A program made the translations under genes and the position numbers. Source: Sepioteuthis lessoniana (Eukaryota; Mollusca; Cephalopoda; Myopsida; Loliginidae). Taken from it: 64,000 nt of DNA. This document shows, one piece after another, positions 1 through 11,245 of this stretch. The stretch covers positions 57,146,361 through 57,210,360 of the forward strand of contig OY757911.1 of assembly GCA_963585895.1 (NCBI GenBank). Reading direction: 5' to 3'. The notes beneath the pieces are model-generated. The model was not told the origin of the DNA and made no database searches. It worked only from the letters and a program-made list of their open reading frames with translations. Positions within the stretch are counted from its first letter, which is position 1; the number at the start of each line of letters is the position of its first letter.

Positions 1-2
1 CC

Positions 3-1095
3 CTCGTTAGACATTCGGGACCCTTTCTCAAGTGGACCAGAGATGAACTTAAACAAATGGATCAAAGAACAAGAAAACTAATAACCATGCATAAGGCATT
101 ACATCCCAGAGACGACGTTGCCAGCATCGAATGCAGCGTTGACACATCAATACAACGGCTTGAAGACTACATAGAAAAATACGAACGAGGACTGATTAGA
201 GCAATCAGAAATGATACGGACAACACGATAGACGATAGAATGACAACAACTCGGAAACAAAAATGGGAAGAAAAACAAATCTCTGGCTGCTTTAAACGAC
301 TAATAAACAACATCTCAAACCAGAAAACGTAGGCCTGGCTAAGAAAAGAAAACATTAAGACAGAAATGGAATCTCTCCTAATAGCAGCACAGGACAACGC
401 CATAAGGACCAATCATATCAAAGCGAGAATAGATAAGACACAACAAAGCAGTAAATTTAGGTTATGTGGTGACAGAGATGAAACGATCAATCACATTATA
501 AGTGAATGCAGCAAATTACCACAGAAGGAGTATAAGGCAAAACACCCCTGGGTCTGCAAGGTAATCCCCTGGGAAATGTCCAAGAAATTGAAATTCGACC
601 ATACCAAATAATCGTATATGCACAACTCAGCACCTCTCCTAGAAAAAGGCACACATAAATTCCTATGGGACAAACGGATCACCTAATCCCGACCAGAAGA
701 CCAGGCCTTAAAATAATCGACAAAAATAAGAGAATTTGCAAAATTGTGGACTTGGCTGTCCCGGCGGACCACAGAATAAATCCGTAGGAATGTGAAAAGA
801 AGGATAAGTACCCCGACCTTGCTAGAGAATTGAAAAAGCTATGGACACGAAAGTGACAATTGTGCCAATTGTTATTGGTGCGTTAGGCACAGTAACTAAA
901 GGATTATTAAAAGGCCTGGAGGACTTGGAAGTCTTGCGGACGGGCAGACACTATCCAAACGACAGTATTGCTAAGAACGGCCAGAATCCTGAGACGAGCC
1001 CTGGAGACTTGAGGAGACTTGCTGTCACTCAAACTCCTGTGAAAAACCACCAGCTAATTCTGGTGTGAAAAACTCTAAAGGAGTAAATTATGATA
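3..1095 (+). pseudogene. Non-LTR retrotransposon (zinc knuckle + restriction-like endonuclease type), copy 1, 3' part
   Basis: This is the C-terminal part of a LINE polyprotein: the region after the reverse transcriptase palm, a CCHC zinc knuckle and a PD-(D/E)XK restriction-like endonuclease, as in R2/NeSL-type elements. The frame is already open at the window edge (from base 3), so the copy continues to the left. A TAG at 330-332 and a TAA at 609-611 interrupt one frame, and a +1 shift follows near 680. The zinc knuckle around 455-510 reads FRLCGDRDETINHIISEC: the first cysteine is replaced by Phe. The endonuclease segment around 700-780 reads RRPGLKIIDKNKRICKIVD, where Gly stands where a PD-motif Asp would be expected. 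Compared with copy 2 (2003-3785), about 48 bases after HPRDDV are missing in frame. The 3' end (GTGAAAAACT, then AT-rich) resembles that of copy 2. It is clearly non-functional. The family type is inferred from domain order; the exact clade is uncertain. Confidence 0.85.
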
Positions 1096-1639
1096 ATAAT
1101 TCTCGAAAATCACGTGACCTCTAATTCTTTGAAAGTATTTATGTATATACATATATATTTATATAAAGATTCCTTTTGCTTTGTAGGTAGTTAACAAGGA
1201 ATCGAACCAATCTAAGAGAACTAATAGAAATCTAGACAGGTGTTCGGGGAAATTCAGGTTAGTAAAATGTCGCTCCTTTAAAAAAACATTGATTTTTCCG
1301 TTACTTGTAAAATCTTTTGGTGAACTATTGTAATTTAAAATGAAGAGTTTTTCTAATTGACTAAATCCTTTACTGCTAAATAATCCCGAACTCACGAAAG
1401 ATTTTTTTTATCTAACTGTACTTATCTCTATATGACTCATAACTTTACTTAATCGATGGACAGTTTCCGCCCTCAATTCAACCAGAAAGTCATCAGAAGC
1501 TTTTTTTATCTGATGAAATATGAACAGCCTCTCTAGAAATAGTCTAAAAGTAAGACAGTAGATTTAAATCCCAGAGGTGATATTGGTAAACCTGAAACCA
1601 GTTTTTGTTATTAAATCGTGAAGTAAGTTAAAACTTAGG

Positions 1640-1642
<3 letters not shown>
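1096..1642. other. AT-rich stretch with no recognisable gene
   Basis: I see only short random reading frames, a small AT-rich run near 1145-1165 and no motif that I can assign. Confidence 0.6.

Positions 1643-1683
<41 letters not shown>
1643..1683. repeat. (TA)n microsatellite
   Basis: An uninterrupted run of about 20 TA units lies between the first LINE copy and the sequence leading into the second. Confidence 0.97.
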
Positions 1684-1685
<2 letters not shown>

Positions 1686-1689
1686 CCTA

Positions 1690-2000
1690 ATTTTTTGTGA
1701 CCCTCTGTTCACGAACAGCCACCATGACTGTTCTTGGCCACATCCGTGTCAGGGGTGCAGATCATAAACAAAACCTGTATCTGGTATAGCATCAATATAC
1801 CATCCATGATTAGAATGTCCAATCACAATATTACACAACGTGGGACCCAGGCAACAGGCTTCGGTGTCATGATCGGCAAGTATAGGAGACCTAATCGTCA
1901 TCCTGCGAATGTCGGCTGTTCTTTTTTCAGGTACTCAAATGACGATGTAAGGAACCACAAAGTCCAGAGACCTAAACGTCATTGAGAAAAAGTAAATAGA
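1690..2000. other. Unassigned mixed-composition segment before LINE copy 2
   Basis: This segment is less AT-rich than its surroundings. It contains an imperfect duplication: GAGACCTAA with CGTCA at about 1886-1902 recurs at 1968-1981. It could be the 5' end of LINE copy 2 or an older repeat. An 83-residue open frame (1734-1985) shows no domain that I recognise. Confidence 0.35.
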
Positions 2001-2002
2001 GA

Positions 2003-3785
2003 AGACTTAAGATAGAAACGAATAGAATAAATAAAGTACTACCTTACATATCAATGAGTAATATAATCGAGTTAAATGAACTAATCTATGGAAGGGCAAA
2101 ATTTCTTTGTGAGAAAATTGGAAAACCCTCAAAAAGTACAAAGAAGTAGTCAAAACCAGGATGGGAAATTCGACTGGAAACGCAGATAAAAACATCTCCG
2201 AAAACAGGTCAAAATGATAAAACAAGAGAAAGACGCTGGAATACTTTTGAACAGAAACGGAAAGGGAACACAGTGAAAAATAACAGTACAACTTGAAGAA
2301 ATAAACCAGAATATACTAGCCAAAGAAGGAAGATTGTAGAGTTCCAAAACAACGAAAGAAAAACTATCAAGAACTGGGAGGAGAGACACGAAAACATACC
2401 AACAACCGGAGGCAAGATAAACCGAACGATTTTGAAATAAAATATGGCACTCCCACCAAACAAAAAAGAAAGAAAAGGCTGAATAGATAAACGATATGAC
2501 AAGAGAACTAGAAGGACTCGAAAATGGCCCGAAAGCGGAATACACATTCAGTAACTCAAAATGACACTAAAAAATATCAAACTTCAAAACGCCAGGCCAT
2601 GATGGAATCTATGGTTTCAGGTTCAAGAAATTCACTCCCATTCACGACAGAGTAACACTAGAAATGAACAGATACTTACAAGGAGCACAAGTACCTGGCT
2701 AGATGACCAAAGGAAAGACCATTGATCCATGCATAAGGCACTACATCCCAGAGACAATGTTGACAGATTATATGTATCAAGAAAAGAGGAAGGAGGAGGG
2801 CTTGCTTGCATTGAAGACAACGTTGACGCTTCTATACAACGATTCAAAGAATACATAGGAAGACACAAGGGCGGGCTATTTACAGCCATCAGAAACGATA
2901 CTGATAACACGATGGACAACAGAATGACAATGACTAGCAAACAAAAATGGAAAGAAAAACAACTCTATGGGCGTTTTAAGCAACTAATAAACAACATTTC
3001 ACACCAGAAAAGCGGGACCTTGCTACGAAAAGGAAACTTTAAAAGTGAAACATAATCACTCCTAATAGCAGCACAAAACAACGCCATAAGAACCAATCAT
3101 ATGAAGGTAAGAATAGATAAGACGCAACAAAATAGCAAATGTAGCCTATGCAATGACAGAGACGAAACCATAAATCACAAATTAGCGAATGCAGCAAATT
3201 AGCAAGACGGAGTATAAGACGAGACACGACTGGGTCGGAAGGTGTTCCACTGGGAGACGTGCAAGAAATTGAAATTTGATCATACCAACAAATGGTATAT
3301 GCACAACCCAGCACCTGCCCTAGAAAATGACACACATTAACTCCTATGGGCCTTATACATACAAACGGATCGCCTAATCCCGACCAGAAGACCAGGCCTT
3401 ATTATAATCAGTAAAAAAAACAAAGATAATTTGCAAAATTGTCGACTTTGCTGTTCCAGCTGACCACAAAATAAAAGTAAAATAATTTGATAGAGAAGGA
3501 TATATACCTTGACATTGCTAGAGAATTGAAAATACTATGGAACATGAAGCTGTCAATTGTGATTGGTGCTTTTTGTACAGTAAATAAGGGATTATCAAAG
3601 TGACTGGATGAGTTGGAAGATGGCGGCAGAATGGAGACCATCCAAACGACAGCATTATTGAGAACGGTCAGAATTCTGAGAAGAGTCCTGGAGACTTTAG
3701 GATACTTGCTATCACTCAGACTCCTATGAAAGACCATTAGCTAACGCTGAAGTGAAAAACCTTAAAGAGTAAATAATAATTATTA
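2003..3785 (+). pseudogene. Non-LTR retrotransposon (RLE type), copy 2, palm domain deleted
   Basis: Same family as copy 1. From about 2003 the sequence encodes the region upstream of the reverse transcriptase (for example GWEIRLETQIK near 2160), broken by several stops. The start of the RT domain follows (TPGHDGI near 2590, then EMNRYLQGAQVPG and MTKGKTI up to about 2725). At about 2727 it jumps directly to the post-RT segment MHKALHPRDNVDRLYVSRKE, so the fingers and palm with the catalytic aspartates are missing. The downstream part stays open to 3052. The zinc knuckle near 3138-3200 has KCSLC but loses its frame by a single-base deletion before the His/Cys half. The endonuclease region near 3380 again reads RRPGL. 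The 3' end at 3740-3785 (GTGAAAAACC, then AT-rich) resembles copy 1. A dead internal-deletion derivative. Confidence 0.85.
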
Positions 3786-4067
3786 GTATAAAGAAGAAGA
3801 AACTACTGAGAAATTTTATATTAAGGTAAATTGACATAAAAATAGAAAAAAGAAAAATATATAGTTCAAACCCCCTTCTTGTAAACTTGTAAATATAAAC
3901 ATAAGAACATATTTTTAAAATTAATTAATAAACACTTTAATCAGTATTAAATATTACATATATTATTTAAGAGGACAATTTTTAATATTAGTTATTCTTG
4001 CATAAATATTTTTTCTAAATAATTTACTCTCATAATACGAGAGTAATTAGAAAATATTATGACCTAC

Positions 4068-4068
<1 letters not shown>
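3786..4068. other. Very AT-rich spacer
   Basis: No coding signal is visible. This spacer separates LINE copy 2 from the (TAA)n run that precedes copy 3. Confidence 0.5.

Positions 4069-4109
<41 letters not shown>
4069..4109. repeat. (TAA)n microsatellite
   Basis: About 13 trinucleotide units directly precede the 5' end of LINE copy 3. The 3' ends of related copies in this window are also associated with TAA/ATT runs (for example at 28747-28785), so it may have begun as a LINE tail. Confidence 0.93.
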
Positions 4110-4110
<1 letters not shown>

Positions 4111-4590
4111 AGACTTAGTAGATCGCCGGAAAAGATCAAACACGAAATGTACATGGATGACTTCAATCCATTTGCAAAAAAATGCAAAAGAACTGGAAAC
4201 TCTAATACATGCAGTTGGAATAAGCAGTTTGGACATGGGAATGGAATTTGGCATTGAAAAATGTGCCATGCTAGTAATGAAAAGTGTCAAACGAAATCTA
4301 ACTGGCGGAATGGAACTACCAAATTAAGACAAGTTTAGAACGCTCAAATTAAAAATGATACACATAATTGGGCTAACACAATCATATCATGGAGGCTTAC
4401 ACAATCATATCAAAACGAGAATAAGTAAGAAGCAACAAAATAGCAAATGTAGGATATACAGTGATAGAGACGAAATCATCAATCGCATAAGCATATGCAG
4501 CAAATTAGCACAGAAGTTGAATAAGACTAGACACGACTGGGTGGGCTAGGTGATCCACCAGGAGATGTGCAATAAATTTAAATCATCGTA
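4110..4590 (+). pseudogene. Non-LTR retrotransposon (RLE type), copy 3, two pieces fused
   Basis: The first piece (about 4132-4330) carries the RT catalytic box: frame +1 reads MYMDDFNPF, and after a one-base shift the next segment reads GMEFGIEKCAMLVMKS. The second piece (about 4376-4590) is the zinc-knuckle region (HIKTRISKKQQNSKCR), in which the second cysteine is Tyr and the histidine is Arg. Everything between palm and zinc knuckle is missing. The junction carries a 14-bp direct repeat, ACACAATCATATCA, at 4376-4389 and 4399-4412, separated by 9 bp, which looks like a repair or template-switch scar. The copy ends where gypsy sequence begins, near 4591. Confidence 0.8.
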
Positions 4591-5850
4591 CATTGTTAGC
4601 AATATTTGGTTCTAAAAATGAATACCAACAGACACTGCGAGCCGTTTCCAAAGATAGACTACAATGGAGTTGAATTATTCATTTAAAATTAATTTCTTAC
4701 CGTCAAAAGAGATTGCACTTTGCGGATGGATTATCCAGATTAATACCAAAAAATACAGAACCGGTAATGGAGATCGTCATTGCATCATTAAAGTCAGAAA
4801 TGGACATAAAATACGTTTTATTCAATACTGTTAAAGACCTACCAGTTACACTTGAGGAGATAAAATTCAAGACAAAATTTGATAAGTTCATTAATCAAAC
4901 AAAAAAACAACTAATGAACTAGAAAGTTAAAACAAAAAATATATTTTCAACGTGCAATGGCATACTGATGTGTGGAAAACGGGTGGTTATACTTGCAGTT
5001 TTAACTAAGAAAATTTTGAAAGATTTCCATACTGGGCACTTGGGAATGAGAAGAATGAAGGCTCTCATGCAAACTTATGTATACAGGCTGGGTATGGATA
5101 AAGACATTGAGAACATGATGAAATCGTGCGAAAGCTGCGCATCGGTAGCAAAAGCACCTCCCATAAGATTCAATCCATGGCCTAAGACAGACAAACCGTA
5201 GTATCGTCTACATATTGACTATGCCGGTCCGATAACAGGAACATACATTTTTGCCATAGTAGACAGTTTTACGAAATGGCCAGAAGTTTTCAAATGCAAA
5301 AGGACTACGACAAAAGCTACAAAAAAGGGGATACAGGAACTGTTTGCAAGTTTTGGATTGCCAGAAACTGACAATGGCACAATATTTATATCAAAATAAT
5401 TTGAAAATTACTGTGAACGGCTCTCGATAAATCACCTAAAATCGGCACTTTACTATCCAAGATCAAATGGACTGGTGGAAAGATTTATCGATGTATTTAA
5501 AAGAACAATTAAAAATGCAAATGGGATCGAAACAGAAAATGAGGGATTACAAGGATACTAACGTAAACATGTGCCCAGCAGAACTGATATTTGCTACGAA
5601 AATTCGATCAATATTTGATAAGTTGATTCCGTCAAAAAGAAAAGAAATAAGAAAAAAACTAATTCTTCTAAGACTTATATTCCTGGGGAAAATATATTTC
5701 CTAAATTATCATTTAGGTATAGCAACCAAGTTAGAGGACAATATTGAAATAATCATTGGTATGATGTACATAATAATAATAATAAATAATTGATATGATA
5801 TACATAATAAAACATCCAAAATGGAAGATTCGCTGACATGTTAACCAAAT

Positions 5851-5899
<49 letters not shown>

Positions 5900-6044
5900 C
5901 ATGTTTGAGGTACTTACGCCCTCACCAATACAACGATATCGTATAAGCAAACGAAAACGTACCCCGGCGGGAACTATGGAAATAAATCCCAAAAGACAAA
6001 AATATCATATCTCACGGAAATATTCAATTTTTTTGTGGGGAAGA
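4591..6044 (+). pseudogene. Ty3/gypsy LTR retrotransposon pol remnant: RNase H end and integrase
   Basis: This is the 3' half of a gypsy-type pol. The RNase H tail is visible from about 4591 (LLAIFGSKNEY, a stop near 4675, then LHFADGLSRL). The integrase follows from 4968: an HHCC zinc domain (FHTGHLG ... CESC, roughly 5026-5140) and a catalytic core with all three acidic residues, Asp at 5217 (HIDYAGP), Asp at 5370 (ETDNGT) and Glu at 5478 (NGLVERF). The spacing between the second Asp and the Glu is exactly 35 residues, the canonical D,D-35-E. It is nevertheless dead: TAG at 5199-5201, TAA at 5397-5399, and a frameshift near 5540, after which the C-terminal part continues in another frame (CPAELIFATKIRSIFDKLIP, 5572-5631). 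A basic C-terminal tail is visible at 5901-6010, beyond a (TA)n run. Protease, RT and the 5' LTR are absent. Confidence 0.88.
5853..5897. repeat. (TA)n microsatellite inside the gypsy remnant
   Basis: About 22 TA units interrupt the decayed 3' end of pol, so the array expanded or inserted after the element landed. Confidence 0.95.
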
Positions 6045-6305
6045 TGTATAGTGGCTCGTATCACATTACTTCCCGTATCGCGGAAGTTTAAAAGACGCTG
6101 TATTTCAGAACTATGGAGAAGCAGAATGAAGCTGAAAGGGAAACAGAAAGAAAGAGACCTCTGAAAGATCTCGGTCAGTAGTTGGCCAACTTCGGACGTA
6201 ACATCTACATCGCGAGACTCGTTATACACTTCGGATTGTACCAATTCAGTTTATAAATATTTAACTCTATTTCACAGTGTATCTCGTCCTTACCACGATA
6301 CAACA
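6045..6305 (+). mobile_element. Candidate 3' LTR of the gypsy element
   Basis: A purine-rich run (GTGGGGAAGA, 6035-6044), typical of a polypurine tract, directly precedes TGTATAG at 6045. A TATA-like TTTATAAATA lies at 6250-6259. An ending TACA or TACAACA occurs at 6299-6305, giving a TG...CA element of about 260 bp. A second possible end (CTACA near 6376) cannot be excluded. There is no 5' LTR to compare with, so the right boundary is tentative. Confidence 0.45.
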
Positions 6306-8040
6306 ATATATAATGTGAATAGGACCGCAAGTGAATGTGTTATTTTAGAACTTTATTTCTTATAAGTTTGTTCTACACATGGTTATGACTTTATAGTCAC
6401 CTTCACGAGGTATATATTGATTCGGAAATAATCAAAACCCTATCAAAACCATCAACACTACAAAAAACAAAAAGACTGACCTTAGCAGAACTATCCTGCC
6501 GAGGCGGACTATGACATCAGGAATAAGTGTAGATAAAAGTTATAAGAAATAAAAATCTAGTATAACAAGTTCATTAGCGTATCTATTCTATTTATTATAT
6601 CTACGAATAAAAAGAAAAAATATATTTAAATAGATAGATAGATAGATAGATAGATGTGTGAACTTATTATTGGTATGTTACGCATTCATATAATTTATGA
6701 CAGAATTTCAATGAGATTAATGTTTGGTAGTAAAAAATACCAAATAAGATCTATTTGGTTGTTACATCATTGAACGATGCAGGTATATTTCATTAAGAAG
6801 AAAATAATAGTGTGTTTCTTTTTTGAGTGTTACATTTGTATCTTTTTTTTTACAATACATTAAACATTCGTATTTATTGTTATATGTTTCATTTTTTAAA
6901 TTTTTTTTCATCAAGTACAATATTTCGTTTATGTAAACTCATTTTTGGAAAAATTCGAAACAAAGAAACTAAAATATAGTTCAGCATTGATACATTTGCT
7001 TTCATTTTTTGAGTGAATATTTCGCAGCATCCTTTAATTATTTGTGATTTAAACACTCAACCCATTAATATTTCTGTTTTGGGAATCAACATTTGCAAGT
7101 ATATAGAATAATCAATCTAGACCAATGTAGCGTCACGCTGCAGAAATTGTGGCAAAAAACCGAACTAAGAAACTTTATGAAAATATAATAAATACTTTTC
7201 TAATGATCTAATTACTTACTTATTCCTCTTTGAAAAGACGCTTGCAAGTCCTACGTTTGATTTATTATTTAATTTGATTACCTGCATAAACTCGCTGCTT
7301 ATCCAGAAAAAATTGAAAACAATTTGTAAAAATACATATTGTGATGAGCACTGAAAAGTTCTCAATTCGGCAAAGAAATTAATAAGTAAGTCATAAAACA
7401 TTCTATTGATTTAATAACATTTATTTTCATGAAGGAATTACCTTGGTTGACCTGATAATATTTCATAATCCTTATGATATTTATGTCTATATTATATTAA
7501 TAACAGCATCGATGACATACATAATTGAGCGTGTGACAGAAGTTATATTCTTGTCAGTATTACACATAATAATCGAATGTTTTCCAAAATCGTGTTTTCG
7601 TTTTTGTTGGGTATCACCCACCTTTTTCCATACAATAAACTAGTCCATCTGCCATATATATTAGTAGCTACTAATACCAGGACAGATTAGAAGGTGAAGA
7701 GCAGCTTCTTATGGGAATATTATTAGAGCGTTGGAGACTGGAGATCACCTTACTTGCTACCGTAATAACGGAAGCCAATACTCTCGTTGGACTATATCTT
7801 TTTTCTGTATTCACTAATCCTATGTTCTTGTCTACTAATTGTCTCTCTATTGTATATATATTTTTTCCTGAGAATATATCTCTATTTCCTCTCATATCGT
7901 GGTTTGTCCTTTATGTAATATTACAAACGTTAAATAACCAAAATGCAACAGTTTTACTTCGAGGTAAATATTCTTAGGAAAGGTATACAGCTATTTAGTC
8001 TCCCTCAGCAATGAGTAAATATTACTGAAGACAGGTTTCC
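6306..8040. other. AT-rich intergenic stretch, no gene recognised
   Basis: It contains a short GATA array at 6630-6655 and otherwise only AT-rich sequence. Open frames of up to 88 codons (for example 7711-7977) have biased, hydrophobic translations and no recognisable domain. Confidence 0.6.
6630..6655. repeat. (TAGA)n microsatellite
   Basis: Six tandem TAGA units. Confidence 0.95.
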
Positions 8041-8044
8041 ATTC

Positions 8045-8420
8045 TATATTTGGTTTTGGTTTGGTTTCATGGCATATCAACTATTTTAGGTTATATAACG
8101 TCAAATATATTAAATATACATGACTGATAAACATTTTGTATATTACGTTCTTTAACGAGCTTGAGCTCTTTATTTTTTGGCATACAGTTGAATGGTTTCA
8201 ATTATAACAGTCAAAATTTAACATCAGTTTTTGTTTGAGCACATATTTTGTTGTATTTGACACGTAGATCGGACCATATCAGGTGCTACTGCTCCGGATC
8301 AGAGTGGACCTGGGAGCAATGGCTATGAAAGAATACTCCACATTCCACAAATCTCTGAGGCCAGACCCTCACCATCAGATTGTTTAAAGTCATTTCTAGG
8401 ACACTTTGAATTGAAAACAA
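8045..8420 (-). mobile_element. SINE family A copy
   Basis: Family A is defined here by comparing copies in this window. On the minus strand it has a tRNA-like head, a conserved core (GGGAGCAATGGC and CACCATCAGATTGTT on the plus strand), an AT-rich middle of degenerate tandem units, and a tail that on the plus strand reads TTTGGTTTCATGGCATATC. This copy has the tail at 8050-8080 and the core at 8265-8385; the head is missing or unrecognisable. Confidence 0.65.
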
Positions 8421-8850
8421 CTTCGCTCCATGCAAAACTGACTTTGTCTCACATCCAGATTAGTGGATTAGTTGGGTAAATACACACTTTCGCTTAACTC
8501 TTATATCAACTACGCAGACATACGGGTATTTCTAAGAGGTAAACAAAATGATCAACCGATAACATCCATAAATACACATTTATTTGAATATGTTTGGTGC
8601 TTCTTGCTGTGATGGTTTCCTTTTGTGATCAATGTTATAGTAAGCAGAGATTTAATTTTTCAAATAATTTTATATACTAAAAACAAAACAGATTGTGCCT
8701 AAATCAAATGCATGCATAAATACATAAAATTATTGAAGCGAATATTTTTCTCATGATGAAATTTCAGGGATCCTGAAACTTTTAGCTTTATCAGAATAAA
8801 AATATTTAACGTATTTCTTGTTTAGTATTGAAACATTTTTTTTTATATAA

Positions 8851-8975
8851 GCACGTGTACTATGTTTTGTGCTTCTATCAAAAAAAAAGCACGTGTACTC
8901 TCTTTGGTGGTTTAATCAAAAAACAAAACAAAAAAAATTGTACTCTGTTTTGAGATTTACTCAAAAAAACTAAAA
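8851..8975. repeat. Degenerate A-rich tandem repeat (~40-50 bp unit)
   Basis: Units starting GCACGTGTACT at 8851 and 8889, and a diverged third at about 8938 (TTGTACTCTG), each end in a poly-A run. It immediately precedes the RTE-like copy. Confidence 0.6.
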
Positions 8976-8976
8976 A

Positions 8977-9801
8977 AAAGCAGCAAATGGGATAGGCCTC
9001 CATGTCAATGCGGACAAATAGAGTACATGTGTTATAATCAACTTCAAACAAGAGATATTTCCACCCTACGGAGTAACTTCTTGAAACTAGTTGACAAATC
9101 ATCTATCTCGGAAGCAGCGTCTCGTTTACGAAAAATGACATAAAAATGCGACTAGCAAGGCATAGTCAGCTATTGATAGACTCTCGGTCATACGGAAGTC
9201 AGACCTATCCGCTACGATAAAACGTAATTTTTCCAAGCTGTGATCGTGTCCATACAATCATATAGTAATTTACAAAGCTCTTTGCTTCGATGTGGCACAA
9301 GGCCGAATGAATGGGGATCCCAATGAGACTCGAACTCACTCGTGTAGGTTTGCTAGTCTAGCTTGCTAACCGTTACACCACCAGAGGTGCCTTCCATACA
9401 ATCGTATAGATGTACTCCAGGGACGCTGGCTGAGATCATAGAGAAAAAGGTTGACGACAATTGCACACGAATGCTACGAGCTATATGGAACAAATCCTAG
9501 AAACAACATCCCAGCAATACGGTCATCTACCACCTATCTCTAAAACCATTCGAATCAGACGAACAAGAAATGTATGCAGGACACTGCAGGAGAACTAAGG
9601 GTGAGCGTATAAGCGACATTCTCCAGTGGACTCTTTCACATGGATGAACTGGTGTTCAACGTCCAGCTAGAACTTATCAACAACAGCGCCGTACAGACAC
9701 ATGATGTAATCTAGAGGACCAGCCGAATGCGGTGGTCGATAGAGACGAATAGAGAGGAAGGTCAGGGAAATCCGTGCTCTCAGCACGATGAGATGTTGAT
9801 A
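8977..9801 (+). pseudogene. RTE-like LINE 3' end, interrupted by a SINE
   Basis: The conceptual translation matches the other RTE-like copies of this window: GIGLHVNAD near 8990, a thumb/C-terminal stretch, then the conserved tail around 9520-9780 (LPPISKTIRI, then a decayed ...RKVREIRALS). Stops and frameshifts are frequent. The reading is split at 9266-9393 by a SINE flanked by a 16-bp duplication. It ends at GATGAGATGTTGATAAT, a decayed (ATG)n tail. RTE assignment rests on the family's RT motifs (see 29595-30932) and on the ATG-repeat tail. Confidence 0.75.
9266..9393 (-). mobile_element. tRNA-derived SINE, family E, with 16-bp target duplication
   Basis: On the minus strand it reads a tRNA-like head with A box TGGTGTAACGG and B box AGTTCGAGTCTC, followed by a short body and the 3' end TTTGTAAATTA. 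It is flanked by CCATACAATCATATAG (9250-9265) and CCATACAATCGTATAG (9394-9409), a 16-bp target-site duplication with one mismatch. Its length (128 bp) and organisation match the copy at 39579-39707. It lies within an RTE-like LINE, so it inserted later. Confidence 0.88.
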
Positions 9802-10270
9802 ATATTAAAATTTTTTATTCGTAATAGTTGTTAAATTGTAATAATATCACATACACTAAATGTATCAATTGATATGTGACAGGCGTAATATTAATTTTGC
9901 TATACATCAGTTTACTGACAGGAATGTATTGTCTGAAGATGCATTTGACTAGGGGAATTTTGTTTCTTACTCTCTCAATCTTTTTTTTTAAATGTCTCAT
10001 AGCCTAATGTATTATGCTTATGATTCATGTCATCTTGAAGAAATTAGTGTCGTTGTCAAGACAAAATTCTTTTTAACTTACACAATAAACGTATCATCTA
10101 AGCGAGAAAAAGATAGCCATCAGCATACTTGCTGTTTTCATAACAATATTATAATACGCTGCACTATATTTTCCGTTTATTCTAAGAAATATAAGCATAA
10201 AAATTATATGACTTCTTACTTGATAAAGCATGATAAACATTTGAATAACGCATCCTTTATTTTTTTTATA
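9802..10270. other. AT-rich stretch, nothing assigned
   Basis: The open frame at 9992-10279 (95 codons) has no recognisable motif, and the composition matches the non-coding background. Confidence 0.5.
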
Positions 10271-10274
10271 TCTT

Positions 10275-10530
10275 CATAGCCAAGTCGACAGGAGCTATAA
10301 AAACGCTGATTGCATCTCTGCAGAGTGCTAAGAACTTCCCCCTACAATAATATTACACAAAACAATCTGATAGGCCCTTGTACAGGTTCTTTGAGTAATG
10401 TTGGGTTATCTCTTATTTATCATTGCTCTCAAGCCCATTCACACCCGGATTGTTAACATTTAAAGTCAAATCTATTGGTCAAATACAGGTTTTTTATGCA
10501 TTTACTATACTTAAAACAATATAATTGAGT
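10275..10530 (+). mobile_element. SINE family A copy (head and core)
   Basis: The tRNA-like head (TAGCCAAGTCGACAGGAGC) lies at about 10277, followed by TGCATCTCTGCAGAG and diverged core sequence (CATTGCTCTCAAGCCC at 10419-10434). The tail is not visible; another element's tail begins near 10598. Confidence 0.55.
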
Positions 10531-10597
10531 ACAACCAAATAAACACTGACATGCTTAAAATGTTACCAACGGTCAAGTTGTTTTTAAATCAAAATCG

Positions 10598-10985
10598 TTT
10601 CAGTTTAGTTTTATTTCTTTGTTTAATGGCTTGTCAATCTTCACAAGTTATTGTAATCACACACTCAAAGAGTGCACAGGATCGCCTCATCAGTGATGTT
10701 CTTGGGGTCCTTTAAGTTTCGAGTCTTCCAACAACATACTTGCTCTCCCAAGCGACCCTACAGAAACTATTGTTCCAGCCAGTGATCCTGCAGTAAAAAG
10801 TTCACCGAGCACGCAAAAGAGCACAGCCCACACGACAAAAAATCAAACTGCTACAGCTAATGAGCTTTTAAACTGGAATTGGCCTATGAGAAACGACATA
10901 CGTCACTTCTCTCCCAGTCGCGACGAGTTAAAACGGCAAACATCGACTTGCCTGTTGTCTTCTAGATCTTGTATGAATATACTCA
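10598..10985 (-). mobile_element. Probable SINE-like repeat with the shared 3' tail
   Basis: The plus strand begins with the tail motif TTTGTTTAATGGC and CTTGTCAATCTTCAC seen at the end of other SINE copies. The remainder, to about 10985, is less AT-rich and unassigned. Orientation is inferred from the tail only. Confidence 0.4.
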
Positions 10986-10989
10986 CGCA

Positions 10990-11245
10990 CTGAGGAAGGT
11001 TCAGTTTTGTTTTGTTTCTTTGTTAAATGGCATGTCAATCTACATGGGTTATTAATGCCAAGGCAATTCTTGTAAAAGTACAGTTGTGGTACTATTTTAA
11101 CTATAACTAGGGGATTGGGGAATATATCTTTTCCAATTTTAGCCGACTGCTAATGAACATAACAGCCCAATTGGAGTTCAAACTCACTTACTACGAAGTC
11201 ACCGTCCTCGACGATTGTTACTATCCCACGGAGTCTCCTCCCATG
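10990..11245 (-). mobile_element. tRNA-derived SINE, family F
   Basis: The minus strand has a tRNA-like head (A-box-like CCGTGGGATAGTAAC and B-box-like GTGAGTTTGAACTCC, plus-strand positions about 11160-11225). It ends in the tail whose plus-strand form is TTTCTTTGTTAAATGGC (11012-11035). Together these suggest a SINE of about 250 bp related to the copy at 61030-61280. Confidence 0.6.

Noticed and set aside
2150..2547. Overlapping antisense frames of 131 and 112 codons
   Set aside because: They lie antisense to the recognised N-terminal part of LINE copy 2, and their Phe/Ser/Leu-rich translation mirrors the purine-rich sense strand.
9266..9393. Functional tRNA gene (also at 33217, 43490 and 61049)
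   Set aside because: A and B boxes are present, but the cloverleaf arms and 3' end do not form. Target duplications and bodies show they are SINE heads.
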